A DNA stretch of 64,000 nt from an uncultured Psychrobacter sp. (GCA_947501045.1 CANMUI010000001.1:310001-374000), one strand, 5' to 3'. Shown: positions 1 through 10,254, counted from the stretch's first letter. Program-made: numbers and translations. The notes: generated by a model not told the origin, from the sequence alone.

Positions 1-3000
1 CTACCGCTAGCGGTAATCGTGAATTTGATAGTATTCAAATTACCCTAGCATCACCTGATGTAATCAAGTCGTGGTCGCACGGTGAAGTTAAAAAGCCTGA
101 AACCATCAACTATCGTACCTTCAAGCCTGAGCGTGACGGTCTGTTCTGCGCCAAAATCTTTGGTCCGGTAAAAGACTTTGAATGTCTGTGCGGTAAGTAT
201 AAACGCCGCAAATTCCAAGGCGTTATTTGTGAAAAATGCGGTGTTGAAGTTACCACTGCTAAAGTGCGCCGTGACCGTATGGGCCATATCGATTTGGCCA
301 GTCCTGTTGCGCATATTTGGTTCTTAAAATCATTACCAAGCCGTATTGGTCTACTTCTTGACATGACTTTGCGTGATATTGAGCGTGTCTTATATTTTGA
401 AAGCTACATCGTTACCGAACCTGGTCTTACCAGTCTTGAGAAGTATCAATTGCTTGACGATGAAGACTATTATAAAGCGCTTGAAGAGTTTGGTGATGAA
501 TTCGTTGCCAAGATGGGTGCTGAGGCGGTACAAGACTTATTAAAAGATATTGATCTTGATATTGAGATTGATGAGCTGCGCGAAGCCATTCCACAAACTG
601 GTTCTGAGACTAAGCTTAAAAAGATGTCTAAGCGTCTCAAATTATTAGAAGCCTTCCGTGATTCTAATAATAAGCCTGAGTGGATGGTAATGACCATTTT
701 GCCAGTACTACCACCTGATTTGCGCCCACTAGTACCACTAGAAGGCGGCCGTTTTGCAACCTCAGATCTAAACGATCTCTATCGCCGCGTTATTAACCGT
801 AACAACCGTCTAAAGCGTCTGCTTGAGCTAAGCGCTCCTGATATCATCGTACGTAACGAGAAACGTATGCTACAAGAGTCAGTCGATGCGCTACTAGATA
901 ACGGTCGCCGTGGCCGTGCGATTACTGGTAGCAACAAGCGTCCTCTTAAGTCTTTAGCAGATATGATTAAAGGTAAGCAAGGTCGATTCCGTCAGAACCT
1001 GCTTGGTAAGCGTGTCGATTATTCTGGACGTTCAGTTATCGTGGTAGGTCCAACGCTACGTTTGCATCAGTGCGGTTTACCGAAAAAAATGGCACTTGAG
1101 TTATTTAAGCCGTTTACCTATGCAAAACTGTTATCGCACGGTATGGCAACCACCATTAAAGCGGCCAAAAAGATGGTCGAGCGTGAAGAGCCACAAGTGT
1201 GGGATATGCTAGCGATGGTTATTCGCGAGCATCCTGTGCTGCTTAACCGTGCACCAACCTTGCACCGTTTGGGTTTGCAAGCATTTGAACCAGTACTGAT
1301 TGAAGGTAAAGCGATTCAGTTGCATCCGCTGGTTTGTACCGCGTTTAACGCTGACTTTGATGGTGACCAAATGGCAGTACACGTGCCGTTAACCCTAGAA
1401 GCACAGCTTGAGTCGCGCGCTTTAATGATGTCAACCAACAATATCTTATCACCAGCAAACGGTGATCCGATTATCGTACCGTCACAAGATGTGGTACTTG
1501 GTTTGTACTATATCAGCCGTTCATCAGTAAATGCCCAGGGCGAGGGCATGATCTTTGCTACCGTCAATGAAGCACTGCGTGCTATTGGCTCAAATGACCT
1601 GCATGTTAATGCCAAGATCAAAGTGCGTGTCACTGAAACCAGTATTGATGAAGATGGCAATCAAACCCAAGCAACCAGTCTCAAGGACACGGTTGCCGGT
1701 CGTTTGCTTATTTGGAATATCATGCCTAAAGGTATGGCGTTTGATGAGTGTAACCAAGAGATGACCAAGAAAAATATCTCGCGCTTGATCAACTCTTGCT
1801 ACCGTAAAATGGGCGTTAAAGACAGCGTTATGTTCGCTGACCAATTGATGTATCTAGGGTTTGCTCAAGCGACATTGTCTGGCGTATCTATTGGCTTAGA
1901 TGATATGGTCATTCCGCCAAACAAAAAAGACATTATCGAAGTGGCAGAAGCTGAAGTTCGTGAGATTGAAGATCAGTTCGAGCAAGGTTTTGTGACTGCA
2001 GGTGAGCGTTATAACAAAGTGGTTGATATCTGGTCACGTACTAACGACAAAGTCGCCAAAGCGATGATGGATAACCTAGCTACTGATAAAGTCATCAATG
2101 CTCAGGGCGAGGAAGAAGAGCAAAAATCTTTTAACTCAATCTATATTATGTCAGATTCAGGTGCGCGTGGTAGTGCAGCGCAGATTCGTCAGCTCGCTGG
2201 TATGCGTGGATTGATGGCAAAACCGGATGGCTCTATTATCGAGACGCCGATTAAGGCCAACTTCCGTGAAGGCTTGACGGTACTACAGTACTTTATCTCA
2301 ACGCATGGTGCACGTAAAGGTCTTGCCGATACCGCGCTGAAAACCGCTAACTCAGGTTATCTGACGCGTCGTTTGGTAGACGTGGCACAAGATTTGGTAA
2401 TCACTAGTGATGATTGTGGTACTGAGCAAGGCTTATTGATGACGCCGCATATTCAAGGTGGCGAGATCATTGAAAAGCTTGGTGATTTAGTACTTGGCCG
2501 TGTGACAGCTCGTGATGTCACTTACAACGACGATGATTCAAAGATTTTGGTACCAGCGGGTACTTTGATCGATGAGCATTGGGTTAACGTATTAGATGAA
2601 AACGCTATTGATGACATTTGGGTACGCTCAGTGATCACTTGTGATATCGCGCATGGCGTCTGTTCGCAGTGCTATGGTCGTGACCTTGCTCGCGGTCACA
2701 AAGTCAATATTGGCGAGTCAGTAGGTGTCATGGCAGCTCAGTCTATCGGTGAGCCAGGTACTCAGCTAACAATGCGTACTTTCCACGTGGGCGGGGCAGC
2801 AAGCTCAGCATCCGTAGAAAACAGCATCTCAGTTCGTAACGCGGGTCAAGCACACTTTGAGAATATGAAAACTGTTGAGCATAGTGATGGTCACTTAGTT
2901 ATCGTCTCGCGTTCAGCTGAGATCGCTTTGACGGATGAATTGGGACGTGAGCGTGAGCGTTATAAAGTGCCTTATGGTTCAAGCGTCTTAGTTAAAGATG

Positions 3001-4187
3001 GTGATCAAGTTGAAGGTGGTCAGACTATCGCTAAGTGGGATCCGCATACGCATCCCATTATTACTGAATTTGCGGGTACTGCACGCTTTAGTGATATTAC
3101 CGATGGTATGACAGCTACTGTTAAAGTTGATGATGCAACTGGTATGAGCTCGTTTGAGATTTTGGCGACTCGTGATCGTTCAAGTACGGCAAAAGACTTA
3201 CGTCCGGCTATTATCTTGAATACGGACGAAGGCAAAGAAGTGGTTTACTTCTTGCCCGCTGAAACCATCATTCGCGTAAGCGATGGCGAAAAAGTAGCCG
3301 CAGGTTCGATCCTTGGCCGCGTACCGCAAGCAACCTCAGGTACTAAGGATATTACAGGTGGTCTACCACGGGTAGCTGATTTGTTTGAAGCGCGTCGTCC
3401 TAAAGACCATGCGATTATGGCAGAGATGACCGGTGTGGTCAGCTTCGGTAAAGAAACTAAAGGTAAAAACCGTTTTATCATCACCAACGAAGATGGCGAG
3501 GTGCATGAAGAGCTGATTCCAAAATGGCGTCAGATCAACGTCTTTGAAAACGAGACAGTAGCCCGCGGTGAAATTATCGCCGATGGTCCGCAAAACCCGC
3601 ATGATATTTTGCGTCTAAAAGGTCAGACGGCACTAGCAAACTATATCGTTAACGAAGTACAAGACGTCTATCGTTTGCAAGGGGTGAAGATCAACGATAA
3701 GCATATTGAAGTTATTATTCGTCAGATGCTACGCAAAGTTGAGATCACTGACGGCGGAGATTCAAATCAGTTCAAAGGTGATCAGGCTGAATATGCTGAT
3801 ATTAAAGCATTGAACGAGAAGCTTATTGAGGAAGACAAATTCCCAGTACAGTTTGAGCGTCAATTGCTTGGTATTACTAAAGCTAGCTTAGCTACAGAAA
3901 GCTTTATCTCAGCGGCGTCTTTCCAAGAGACTACTCGTGTACTAACTGCTGCTGCGGTTACTGGTAAGGTTGATGAGTTACGTGGTCTGAAAGAGAACGT
4001 GGTTGTTGGTCGCCTGATCCCAGCTGGTACAGGTCTGGCTTATCATAAGTCTCGTAAAGAGAAAACTGAGCAGAAACTGAAAGATAATGATATCAATGCT
4101 GCTTTTGATATCACTGCTGACACTGATAGTAAAGACTTTGCAAGCTTCGATGAAGCCTTTGCTCAAGAGCTTAATCAAGATAGCTAG
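1..4187 (+). CDS. rpoC: DNA-directed RNA polymerase subunit beta' (5' end outside window)
   Basis: This is the largest catalytic subunit of RNA polymerase. The reading frame is open from base 3, so the gene starts upstream and only about a dozen N-terminal residues are missing; the first ATG at 264 is internal. Visible landmarks are the N-terminal zinc-binding cysteines (codons at 183, 189, 228 and 237), the catalytic Mg-binding motif NADFDGDQ at 1347-1370, and the second zinc site with the CxxC in a C-x6-C-x2-C context at about 2640-2675. About 1394 residues are present, normal for gammaproteobacterial RpoC. It normally follows rpoB in one transcript. A strong terminator follows the stop codon. 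Identity is certain. Confidence 0.99.
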   Translation, partial: TASGNREFDSIQITLASPDVIKSWSHGEVKKPETINYRTFKPERDGLFCAKIFGPVKDFECLCGKYKRRKFQGVICEKCGVEVTTAKVRRDRMGHIDLASPVAHIWFLKSLPSRIGLLLDMTLRDIERVLYFESYIVTEPGLTSLEKYQLLDDEDYYKALEEFGDEFVAKMGAEAVQDLLKDIDLDIEIDELREAIPQTGSETKLKKMSKRLKLLEAFRDSNNKPEWMVMTILPVLPPDLRPLVPLEGGRFATSDLNDLYRRVINRNNRLKRLLELSAPDIIVRNEKRMLQESVDALLDNGRRGRAITGSNKRPLKSLADMIKGKQGRFRQNLLGKRVDYSGRSVIVVGPTLRLHQCGLPKKMALELFKPFTYAKLLSHGMATTIKAAKKMVEREEPQVWDMLAMVIREHPVLLNRAPTLHRLGLQAFEPVLIEGKAIQLHPLVCTAFNADFDGDQMAVHVPLTLEAQLESRALMMSTNNILSPANGDPIIVPSQDVVLGLYYISRSSVNAQGEGMIFATVNEALRAIGSNDLHVNAKIKVRVTETSIDEDGNQTQATSLKDTVAGRLLIWNIMPKGMAFDECNQEMTKKNISRLINSCYRKMGVKDSVMFADQLMYLGFAQATLSGVSIGLDDMVIPPNKKDIIEVAEAEVREIEDQFEQGFVTAGERYNKVVDIWSRTNDKVAKAMMDNLATDKVINAQGEEEEQKSFNSIYIMSDSGARGSAAQIRQLAGMRGLMAKPDGSIIETPIKANFREGLTVLQYFISTHGARKGLADTALKTANSGYLTRRLVDVAQDLVITSDDCGTEQGLLMTPHIQGGEIIEKLGDLVLGRVTARDVTYNDDDSKILVPAGTLIDEHWVNVLDENAIDDIWVRSVITCDIAHGVCSQCYGRDLARGHKVNIGESVGVMAAQSIGEPGTQLTMRTFHVGGAASSASVENSISVRNAGQAHFENMKTVEHSDGHLVIVSRSAEIALTDELGRERERYKVPYGSSVLVKDGDQVEGGQTIAKWDPHTHPIITEFAGTARFSDITDGMTATVKVDDATGMSSFEILATRDRSSTAKDLRPAIILNTDEGKEVVYFLPAETIIRVSDGEKVAAGSILGRVPQATSGTKDITGGLPRVADLFEARRPKDHAIMAEMTGVVSFGKETKGKNRFIITNEDGEVHEELIPKWRQINVFENETVARGEIIADGPQNPHDILRLKGQTALANYIVNEVQDVYRLQGVKINDKHIEVIIRQMLRKVEITDGGDSNQFKGDQAEYADIKALNEKLIEEDKFPVQFERQLLGITKASLATESFISAASFQETTRVLTAAAVTGKVDELRGLKENVVVGRLIPAGTGLAYHKSRKEKTEQKLKDNDINAAFDITADTDSKDFASFDEAFAQELNQDS

Positions 4188-4225
4188 TCTTATTATTTAA
4201 ATAAGTCATTTATTAAATTAGATGT

Positions 4226-4255
4226 AAAAAAGCCAGCCGTGTTGCTGGCTTTTTT
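4226..4255 (+). terminator. Rho-independent terminator after rpoC
   Basis: The arms GCCAGC (4232-4237) and GCTGGC (4244-4249) pair around a 6-base loop, extended by an A-run on the left and a T-run (4250-4255) on the right. It lies about 40 bases after the rpoC stop and probably ends the rpoBC transcript. Confidence 0.88.
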
Positions 4256-4373
4256 GCACGCCTAAAAAAGTAAAAAACTAGTATTGGTGTTTCTGTACAA
4301 AGTAGTACACTACTATTGGCGACTTCTTTACGGGTCGTAGTTATTTCATGGCTAATTATATGAGGATAAGCGC

Positions 4374-4904
4374 ATGGCGGACAAAAGCCGAGTTGCTAAA
4401 TATCAAGCGGATAGAACCAACCAAAAACTTTATTTTTGTCGTCTTTCTTGTCAAGCGGCAGGGAGTAGTATTGATAAACAGCTGTATCAAGCACACTGTG
4501 AGACTGCTATCTTTCATTTATATGGAACTTTTTTGGCCTTTATGCAGGAGCTTGCTCAGTTCTATAGTTTGGATATGAAAGCACCCACTTTGGCAGATAT
4601 CGAGCAAGCATTAAGTGCACGCACGCAAGTATCACCAGAGGTGCAGCGCTTACAGCAGCTGCAGCAACAGGGGTTTTTGGCTAATATAGAGCGAGCTTAC
4701 CAGCGTTGTCTGTATGCTGTATTGCCTGATCAGTTGAGCGCTAGTGAAAGTACTGATCATATAGAAGACAAGCCAAAAGATTTGATCGTTAATGTGGTGA
4801 CTTTGTCCAACCAGTGGTTGCCCGATGAATCAACTATCCGTGAATGGCGCCAGCAGTTTTTAGAGCTTATTGAGCAGCTACGCGCCGGTATGGTAGAGTT
4901 TTAG
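4374..4904 (+). CDS. DUF6586-like conserved hypothetical protein
   Basis: This 176-residue soluble protein has no signal peptide or membrane segment. The N-terminal pattern RTNQKLYFCRL, followed by an AHxETAIFHLYG helix, resembles the DUF6586 family of Pseudomonas and relatives, whose function is not known. The middle is glutamine- and leucine-rich (QRLQQLQQQG), suggesting a helical bundle. The start is supported by a GAGG ribosome-binding site about 9 bases upstream. The gene is convergent with the penicillin-binding protein gene, with only 4 bases between the two stop codons and therefore no private terminator. Family assignment is from memory of the motif. Confidence 0.72.
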   Translation: MADKSRVAKYQADRTNQKLYFCRLSCQAAGSSIDKQLYQAHCETAIFHLYGTFLAFMQELAQFYSLDMKAPTLADIEQALSARTQVSPEVQRLQQLQQQGFLANIERAYQRCLYAVLPDQLSASESTDHIEDKPKDLIVNVVTLSNQWLPDESTIREWRQQFLELIEQLRAGMVEF

Positions 4905-4908
4905 AGGG

Positions 4909-7629
4909 TTAATCAGTTATCTCTGGTATAGGTGGCATAGTTTCTACGGGCGTCACTGTCAGCGGGTTTTGCGGGGTGCTACTACTAGGAGGCGTTGTCG
5001 GTCTTGATGATGCTGGACGCCGATTATTGGTATTAGCACTACGATCAGTATTAGCGCTTTCTTCAACACTAGGGGCAGGCACTGGGCGCTGCTGTGTTTG
5101 AGTCTTAACTGGTTTTAGCGCACTGCTAGTGTCTTTATCATCATCGGATTCTATGACTCCATCATCGGTCATCTCTAGTACACGTAGTTTCTGCTTTTCT
5201 GACTTTGCTTTGTTATTAACGGATACCCATTGGTGAGGCCGATTTCTGAGCTGTGATTTCATAAAATCCATCCATACCGGTAGTGCTGCCACCCCGCCGT
5301 ATTCACGGCGTCCTAGTGTGGAGGGCTGATCAAAACCCATCCAAACGACCGTAGCATTAGTGGGATGGAACCCTGCAAACCAGGCGTCTTTGGCTTCATT
5401 GGTGGTTCCTGTTTTACCACCGATATCGCTGCGACCTAAGCTTTTAGCTTTTACAGCCGTACCGCGCTGTACCACATCACGCAATATATCAGCCATCTCA
5501 TAAGCAACCCTAGGCTGTAAGATGCGCGGTGCTTGAGTCGCATTGACATATTGTACTACAGGGGCATGCAAACGATCCGCCTCTGGGCTGGCATCATAAA
5601 TATCTAGATCAATAGCTGTATTGCTATCTGCTTTATTTTGGTCACCGTCCTCACTTTCGCTCTCTTTTATATCTTGGTTCTGATCAGCGGTCTGCTCATC
5701 CTCAGTATCACTAGTAGCGTCGTCTGCAGTATCGTCCTCAATAGACGCTTCATACTCTGTAATCAGCTGTTTATTAAGGTCGTCGACTTGTTCATTGAAA
5801 CACAAAGCACAGGCTTGCTGCGGATTGGCCTGAAACAATAATTTATTGTTGTAGTTATACACTTGCTCAATAAAATAAGGTTGAACGCGGTGACCACCAT
5901 TAGCGAAGGTAGCGTAAGCGGTTGCCATTTGTAACGGCGTTGCTTGTCCTGCTCCTAGTGCCAATGACAATGTTGTTGGCAGCTTCTCTTTATCAAGACC
6001 AAACTGATCTAATAAGTTGCGAGCATCAGAGATGCCAATAGCTTGTAACAATCGTATAGAGACTAGGTTGCGTGATAGATATAAACCGCGGCGTAAGGTA
6101 ATGTCACCCAAAAAACGGGAGTCAGAGTTTTTAGGTTCCCAGTCGCCCACTTGTATAGGACGGTCTGAGACAATACTGTCTGGACGATAACCTTTTTCTA
6201 AAGCAGTAGTATAAACGAGCGGTTTAATCGTTGACCCTGGTTGACGCCATCCTTGTAGCGCACGGTTGAATTTACTGTGATTAAAGTCAAAACCACCAAC
6301 TAACGCATTAACAGCTCCCGTATCTGGATCTAAAGAAACTAGACTGCCTTGTACTTCAGGGATTTGTGCCAGTTGCCAATTGCCATTGGCTGTTGAGATA
6401 AGACGAATAATGTCATTTTCACTGACAATCTGTGACGCGTTGCCAGGATAATAGCCAATTCGGTCAGCTGAAAAGTACTTGCGCGCCCAGCTCATACCTG
6501 ACCAGTTGACTGTAACCTCATCACCAGACGGCAAGGTAGCTTCAAAGCTGCGCGAGTTGACCTTGGTTACTTTGGCAGGCAACATACCGCCGTAACGACG
6601 GAAATTCTCAATTGGCTCATCGTTGGCCTCAGCACCGCGCCAACCATGGCGATGATCATAAGCAATCAATCCTTTTAATACAGCTGCCTCAGCAGCCTGC
6701 TGCGCTTCGCTATCAACAGTGAGGCGTACCCGCCACCCTCCATTGACGACTTGTTCACCGTAGCGATTAACTAGTGCATAACGGGTCATCTCTGCCAAAT
6801 AGGGCATATTGACATCAAGTTTTTCTTGGTACAGTTTTAAGCCAATAGGTGCGTTAATAGCTTCATCGTGCTGGGCCTTATCGATGTACCCAAGCTCATA
6901 CATACGGCCAACGATCCAGTTGCGGCGAGTAAGCGCGCGCTCAGGATTAGCAACAGGATTATACTTTGAAGGTGCTTTTGGTAGGCCTGCAAGCATAGCC
7001 ATCTCAGCTACGGTTAGATTATCTAAAGACTTACTGTAGTATTTTTTGGCAGCGGCTCGAATACCGTAGGCGCCTTCGCCCAAATATATCTTATTGACAT
7101 ATAGAGTCAGAATGTCGTTTTTGCTCAGCTCGTCTTCCATTTTGCGCGCTAGAAACAATTCAGTTAATTTTCGGTTCAAAGTACGCTCAGGGCTCAAAAA
7201 GTAATTTTTGGCAACCTGCATAGTAATGGTAGAACCACCGGTCTGACTCTCATCGTCAGTAACGGCTTCGGTAACCGCACGCCCAAGCCCTTTGATGCTG
7301 ATACCGCTATGTTGAAAAAACGAAGAGTCTTCTGCTGCTAAAAAAGCATTAATTAGATTATCAGGAATATCTTCAAAGGTAACAGGCAACGACATACGGT
7401 TGCCGTATTGACCAATAAGCTTGTCGTCACTGCTATATATTTGAAGCGGCATCTCAAGGCTAGCCGTCTTGATTTCTTGAATACTAGGTAGCGTTGGCGA
7501 CAAATACATCGCCATACCATAGAAGCCAATTGGCACAGTTAATGCAAGAACAACCACTAGAGCTAGACCGGCAATAACAAGTCCCACCAAAAATTTAACG
7601 AGACGAGCAGTAGCATTTTTCTGGGTCAT
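4909..7629 (-). CDS. mrcA: Class A penicillin-binding protein 1A (bifunctional glycosyltransferase/transpeptidase)
   Basis: This inner-membrane enzyme polymerises and crosslinks peptidoglycan. It has an N-terminal membrane anchor (about residues 10-42), a GT51 glycosyltransferase domain with the catalytic Glu in AAEDSSFF (about 100) and GGSTITMQ (about 131-138), an OB-like insert, and a transpeptidase domain with SxxK in GSTIK (about 466-469), SRN (about 519) and KTGTT near residue 720. I chose the ATG at 7629; the frame opens at a TTG 6 bases earlier and neither start has a strong ribosome-binding site. Two unusual features are an acidic low-complexity insertion (about 630-685) inside the transpeptidase domain and a Pro/Ser/Thr-rich C-terminal tail. 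The divergent position next to pilM is the usual gammaproteobacterial arrangement. Confidence 0.96.
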   Translation of the reverse strand: MTQKNATARLVKFLVGLVIAGLALVVVLALTVPIGFYGMAMYLSPTLPSIQEIKTASLEMPLQIYSSDDKLIGQYGNRMSLPVTFEDIPDNLINAFLAAEDSSFFQHSGISIKGLGRAVTEAVTDDESQTGGSTITMQVAKNYFLSPERTLNRKLTELFLARKMEDELSKNDILTLYVNKIYLGEGAYGIRAAAKKYYSKSLDNLTVAEMAMLAGLPKAPSKYNPVANPERALTRRNWIVGRMYELGYIDKAQHDEAINAPIGLKLYQEKLDVNMPYLAEMTRYALVNRYGEQVVNGGWRVRLTVDSEAQQAAEAAVLKGLIAYDHRHGWRGAEANDEPIENFRRYGGMLPAKVTKVNSRSFEATLPSGDEVTVNWSGMSWARKYFSADRIGYYPGNASQIVSENDIIRLISTANGNWQLAQIPEVQGSLVSLDPDTGAVNALVGGFDFNHSKFNRALQGWRQPGSTIKPLVYTTALEKGYRPDSIVSDRPIQVGDWEPKNSDSRFLGDITLRRGLYLSRNLVSIRLLQAIGISDARNLLDQFGLDKEKLPTTLSLALGAGQATPLQMATAYATFANGGHRVQPYFIEQVYNYNNKLLFQANPQQACALCFNEQVDDLNKQLITEYEASIEDDTADDATSDTEDEQTADQNQDIKESESEDGDQNKADSNTAIDLDIYDASPEADRLHAPVVQYVNATQAPRILQPRVAYEMADILRDVVQRGTAVKAKSLGRSDIGGKTGTTNEAKDAWFAGFHPTNATVVWMGFDQPSTLGRREYGGVAALPVWMDFMKSQLRNRPHQWVSVNNKAKSEKQKLRVLEMTDDGVIESDDDKDTSSALKPVKTQTQQRPVPAPSVEESANTDRSANTNNRRPASSRPTTPPSSSTPQNPLTVTPVETMPPIPEITD

Positions 7630-7667
7630 AATCAAACTTATTTATTAAAATCAGTAGCAAATGTTCC

Positions 7668-7697
7668 ATTATACAGCGAACCAAACATTCAGGTCAT
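7668..7697 (-). promoter_or_regulatory. Candidate sigma-70 promoter of the PBP1A gene
   Basis: On the minus strand a perfect -10 TATAAT (7673-7668) follows a -35-like ATGACC (7697-7692) with an 18-base spacer. It lies about 40 bases upstream of the start codon. This is a consensus match only. Confidence 0.5.
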
Positions 7698-7736
7698 GCT
7701 AAAAGTGTAATTTGTTCCCAAAGTGTTTTTAAATAC

Positions 7737-7765
7737 TTGAATATGTCTATTAAGTAACGTATTGT
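7737..7765 (+). promoter_or_regulatory. Candidate promoter of the pilMNOPQ operon
   Basis: TTGAAT (7737-7742) and TATTGT (7760-7765) are separated by 17 bases and lie about 55 bases before the pilM GTG. Both hexamers match the consensus at 4 of 6 positions, so this is a moderate candidate. Confidence 0.38.
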
Positions 7766-7820
7766 ATCTATTTATTACTAAATGATTTCAAAAAGTAAAA
7801 TTATATAAGGTAAAGCGTTT

Positions 7821-8876
7821 GTGAGGCTACTTTCTTCTAAAGGTCGACATCTAGTTGGAGTGGATATATCTACTACCTCTGTAAAAATAGTCGATATACA
7901 GCGTCAACAAGGGATATTTCATCTAAAAGCTTATGGTATTGAGAAGTTACCGTTGGGTACGGTGGTCGATAAGCTAATCATTGATACCGAGGCGGTAGGT
8001 GATGCTATTACGCGTGCAGCCAAACGTTGTCAGACTACAGGTAGTGATGCTGCTACCGCGGTTACAGGTTCAGCAGTCATTACTAAAATTATCGATATGG
8101 ATGCAGGGTTAAGCGACATTGAGCGCGAAGCTCAAATTCGCCTAGATGCTGATCAATATATCCCATATCCGCTAGAAGAAGTTAATTTGGACTTTGAAGT
8201 ACTAGGTCCCTCATTAGTTGATGAAAATTTAGTACAAGTACTACTGGCAGCCTCACGATCAGAAAACGTTGATCAGCGCGTTGATGCGCTGACTTTTGGT
8301 GGTTTAAAAACCAAGATCATGGACATTGAGTCGCATGCTATTGAGCGCTCGTTTGCGCTGATGGTAGATAGTTTACCAAGCTTGCCAGAGCTGGTAGCAC
8401 TAGTAGATATCGGTCACAACCAGACTACACTGTATATCGCCAAAAATGGTGAGTTCGTTTATAGCCGCGAACAACTATTTGGCGGCGCGCAGTTAACAGA
8501 AGCTATTCAAAATCGCTACGGCCTATCATTTGAAGAAGCTTCGGTTAATAAACGCGAGATTGCACTGCCTGATGATTATTACTCTGAGATCCTAACGCCG
8601 TTTATGGAAAGTACTATTCAGCAGATCACGCGCTCCTTACAATTTTACTTCTCCTCTAGCCAATACAATAGTATTGATCACGTGGTACTTGCTGGCGGTA
8701 GTAGTGCTATCTCAGGCTTATCTAATCTGGTGCAGCAGAAACTTGGTGTCCCCGTCACTACAGCTAATCCTTTTATCAATATGACAGTAGACCCTTATGT
8801 AGATAGTGAGCAGCTGGCTATTGATGCGCCAAGCTTACTTGCTGCTTGTGGCCTTGCGCTTAGGAGCTTTGACTAA
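7821..8876 (+). CDS. pilM: Type IV pilus assembly protein PilM
   Basis: PilM is the cytoplasmic actin-like component of the pilus alignment complex and binds the N-terminus of PilN. The 351 residues show the FtsA/actin-like fold: GVDISTTSVKIV near the N-terminus, ALVDIGHNQTTLYI in the middle and VVLAGGSSAISGL near the C-terminus, which form the nucleotide-binding elements. It starts at a GTG preceded by a GGTAAAG ribosome-binding site. It is first in a five-gene operon, and its stop overlaps the pilN start by one base (TAATG). Gene order pilM-N-O-P-Q is diagnostic. Confidence 0.96.
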   Translation: MRLLSSKGRHLVGVDISTTSVKIVDIQRQQGIFHLKAYGIEKLPLGTVVDKLIIDTEAVGDAITRAAKRCQTTGSDAATAVTGSAVITKIIDMDAGLSDIEREAQIRLDADQYIPYPLEEVNLDFEVLGPSLVDENLVQVLLAASRSENVDQRVDALTFGGLKTKIMDIESHAIERSFALMVDSLPSLPELVALVDIGHNQTTLYIAKNGEFVYSREQLFGGAQLTEAIQNRYGLSFEEASVNKREIALPDDYYSEILTPFMESTIQQITRSLQFYFSSSQYNSIDHVVLAGGSSAISGLSNLVQQKLGVPVTTANPFINMTVDPYVDSEQLAIDAPSLLAACGLALRSFD

Positions 8877-9526
8877 TGGCTCGTATTAATCTATTACCTT
8901 GGCGAGCAGAAGCGCGCGAACGCAGCAACAAAGAATTTATGACTTTGGTTGTAGCTGTTATTTTATTAGCGTTGTTGTCAGCATTTGCCTCTTGGAGCTA
9001 TTTCAATAATGAGCTTGAAGAGCAGCGCGACGCCAATGCTCTTATTGAACAAGAAAACAGTCGTCTAGATACGGCGCTCACTGAGATTGATAGCTTAGAG
9101 CAGCGCCGAGCAGATATTATCTCGCGTATGCAAGTGATTCAAGATTTACAAGGGCGGCGTCCAGTTCCCGTGCATTTATGGGATGACATCGCTAAAGCCA
9201 TACCGCCTGCACTTTATATTAACAATTTTAAGCGCGAAGGTGACTTGCTCACTTTGACCGGACTTGCTGATAACCCCAATGTGGTGTCTAGTTTGATCCG
9301 TAACTTAGACAATACTAAATGGATGGGGGGTTCTGCTGTGCGTAACATCCAGCAAAACATTACTGCCTATCAGGCCGCGCCTGCTCTAAACGAGATGGTA
9401 ACTGACGGCCAGCAGGCACGTCCCATATACCCTGAAGACAGCTATGTACAGTTTGTAGTGACAACGCAAGTGCAGTTAGAGACTATCGATCCTGATGACA
9501 GTGCTGAGTCTGGAGGTGAGTTGTGA
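8876..9526 (+). CDS. pilN: Type IV pilus assembly protein PilN
   Basis: PilN is a bitopic inner-membrane protein that links PilM to the periplasmic PilO/PilP part of the pilus machine. The N-terminus begins MARINLLPWR, the conserved PilM-binding segment, followed by a membrane helix (about residues 24-45), a periplasmic coiled coil rich in Glu/Gln/Arg, and a ferredoxin-like domain. At 216 residues it is typical or slightly long. Translation is coupled to pilM at the start and to pilO at the end through short overlaps. Confidence 0.95.
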   Translation: MARINLLPWRAEARERSNKEFMTLVVAVILLALLSAFASWSYFNNELEEQRDANALIEQENSRLDTALTEIDSLEQRRADIISRMQVIQDLQGRRPVPVHLWDDIAKAIPPALYINNFKREGDLLTLTGLADNPNVVSSLIRNLDNTKWMGGSAVRNIQQNITAYQAAPALNEMVTDGQQARPIYPEDSYVQFVVTTQVQLETIDPDDSAESGGEL

Positions 9527-10254
9527 AACTTGCGCGCAAAAAGAGTTTGCTGAAAACTAAAAAAGTTAAAAATCCGGCCGTAACTCCTAAAAAACAATTT
9601 AATTTCAATGACTTTCGCCGTAGTTTTGAGTCGTTAGATAGTGAAAACTATGGTAGCTGGCCCCTACCAGTCAAGATAACTGTATTTATCTTCATCATCG
9701 GCTTCATTGCTGCCTTATCTTGGGCTATGCCGATCAGTAGCAAGATTGACGCTATTAAAGCGGCTGAGAGTGAACAGCAAACTTTACTAGACAGCTACCG
9801 CGAAAAAGAATCACGGGCCCGTCATTTAGAAGCTTATAAAGCTCAGGTTAATCAGATGGAAGGCGAGTTTAAGACTTTACTTGATCAGCTTCCCAAAGAT
9901 ACTCGGGTTTCAGAGTTGGTAGAGGGTATCAATATGACTGGTGTTGGCAGTAATATTCGTTTTCAAGATATCTCAGTAGAGCCTGAGATTGAAAATGAGT
10001 TTTTCATCGAGCAGCCGATTCGTATTGCGGCTCTAGGTGAGTATCATCAGTTTGGTAGCTTTATTAGTGGCCTTGCAGCTCTACCGCGAATTGTCACGAT
10101 GCACGACTTTGAAGTCAGCAATCCGCAGCCAACTTTGGATACCCTGCCAGAGCTGAACTTAGTACTACAAACCAAGACTTATCGCTCAAAAGACTTAACG
10201 GCTGAAGAGGTAGCAACGACGCCAGCAACTGAAGCTACGGCTGAGGGCAACTAA
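9523..10254 (+). CDS. pilO: Type IV pilus assembly protein PilO
   Basis: PilO heterodimerises with PilN in the periplasm and helps control pilus dynamics. There is a basic cytoplasmic N-terminus of about 50 residues, one membrane helix (about 52-70), a coiled coil and the C-terminal PilO domain (about 120-230). The GTG start overlaps the pilN stop by 4 bases (GTGA) and has a strong GGAGGTGA ribosome-binding site, which settles the start. The Thr/Ala/Glu-rich C-terminal tail looks disordered. It is the third gene of the pilus operon. Confidence 0.95.
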   Translation: MKLARKKSLLKTKKVKNPAVTPKKQFNFNDFRRSFESLDSENYGSWPLPVKITVFIFIIGFIAALSWAMPISSKIDAIKAAESEQQTLLDSYREKESRARHLEAYKAQVNQMEGEFKTLLDQLPKDTRVSELVEGINMTGVGSNIRFQDISVEPEIENEFFIEQPIRIAALGEYHQFGSFISGLAALPRIVTMHDFEVSNPQPTLDTLPELNLVLQTKTYRSKDLTAEEVATTPATEATAEGN

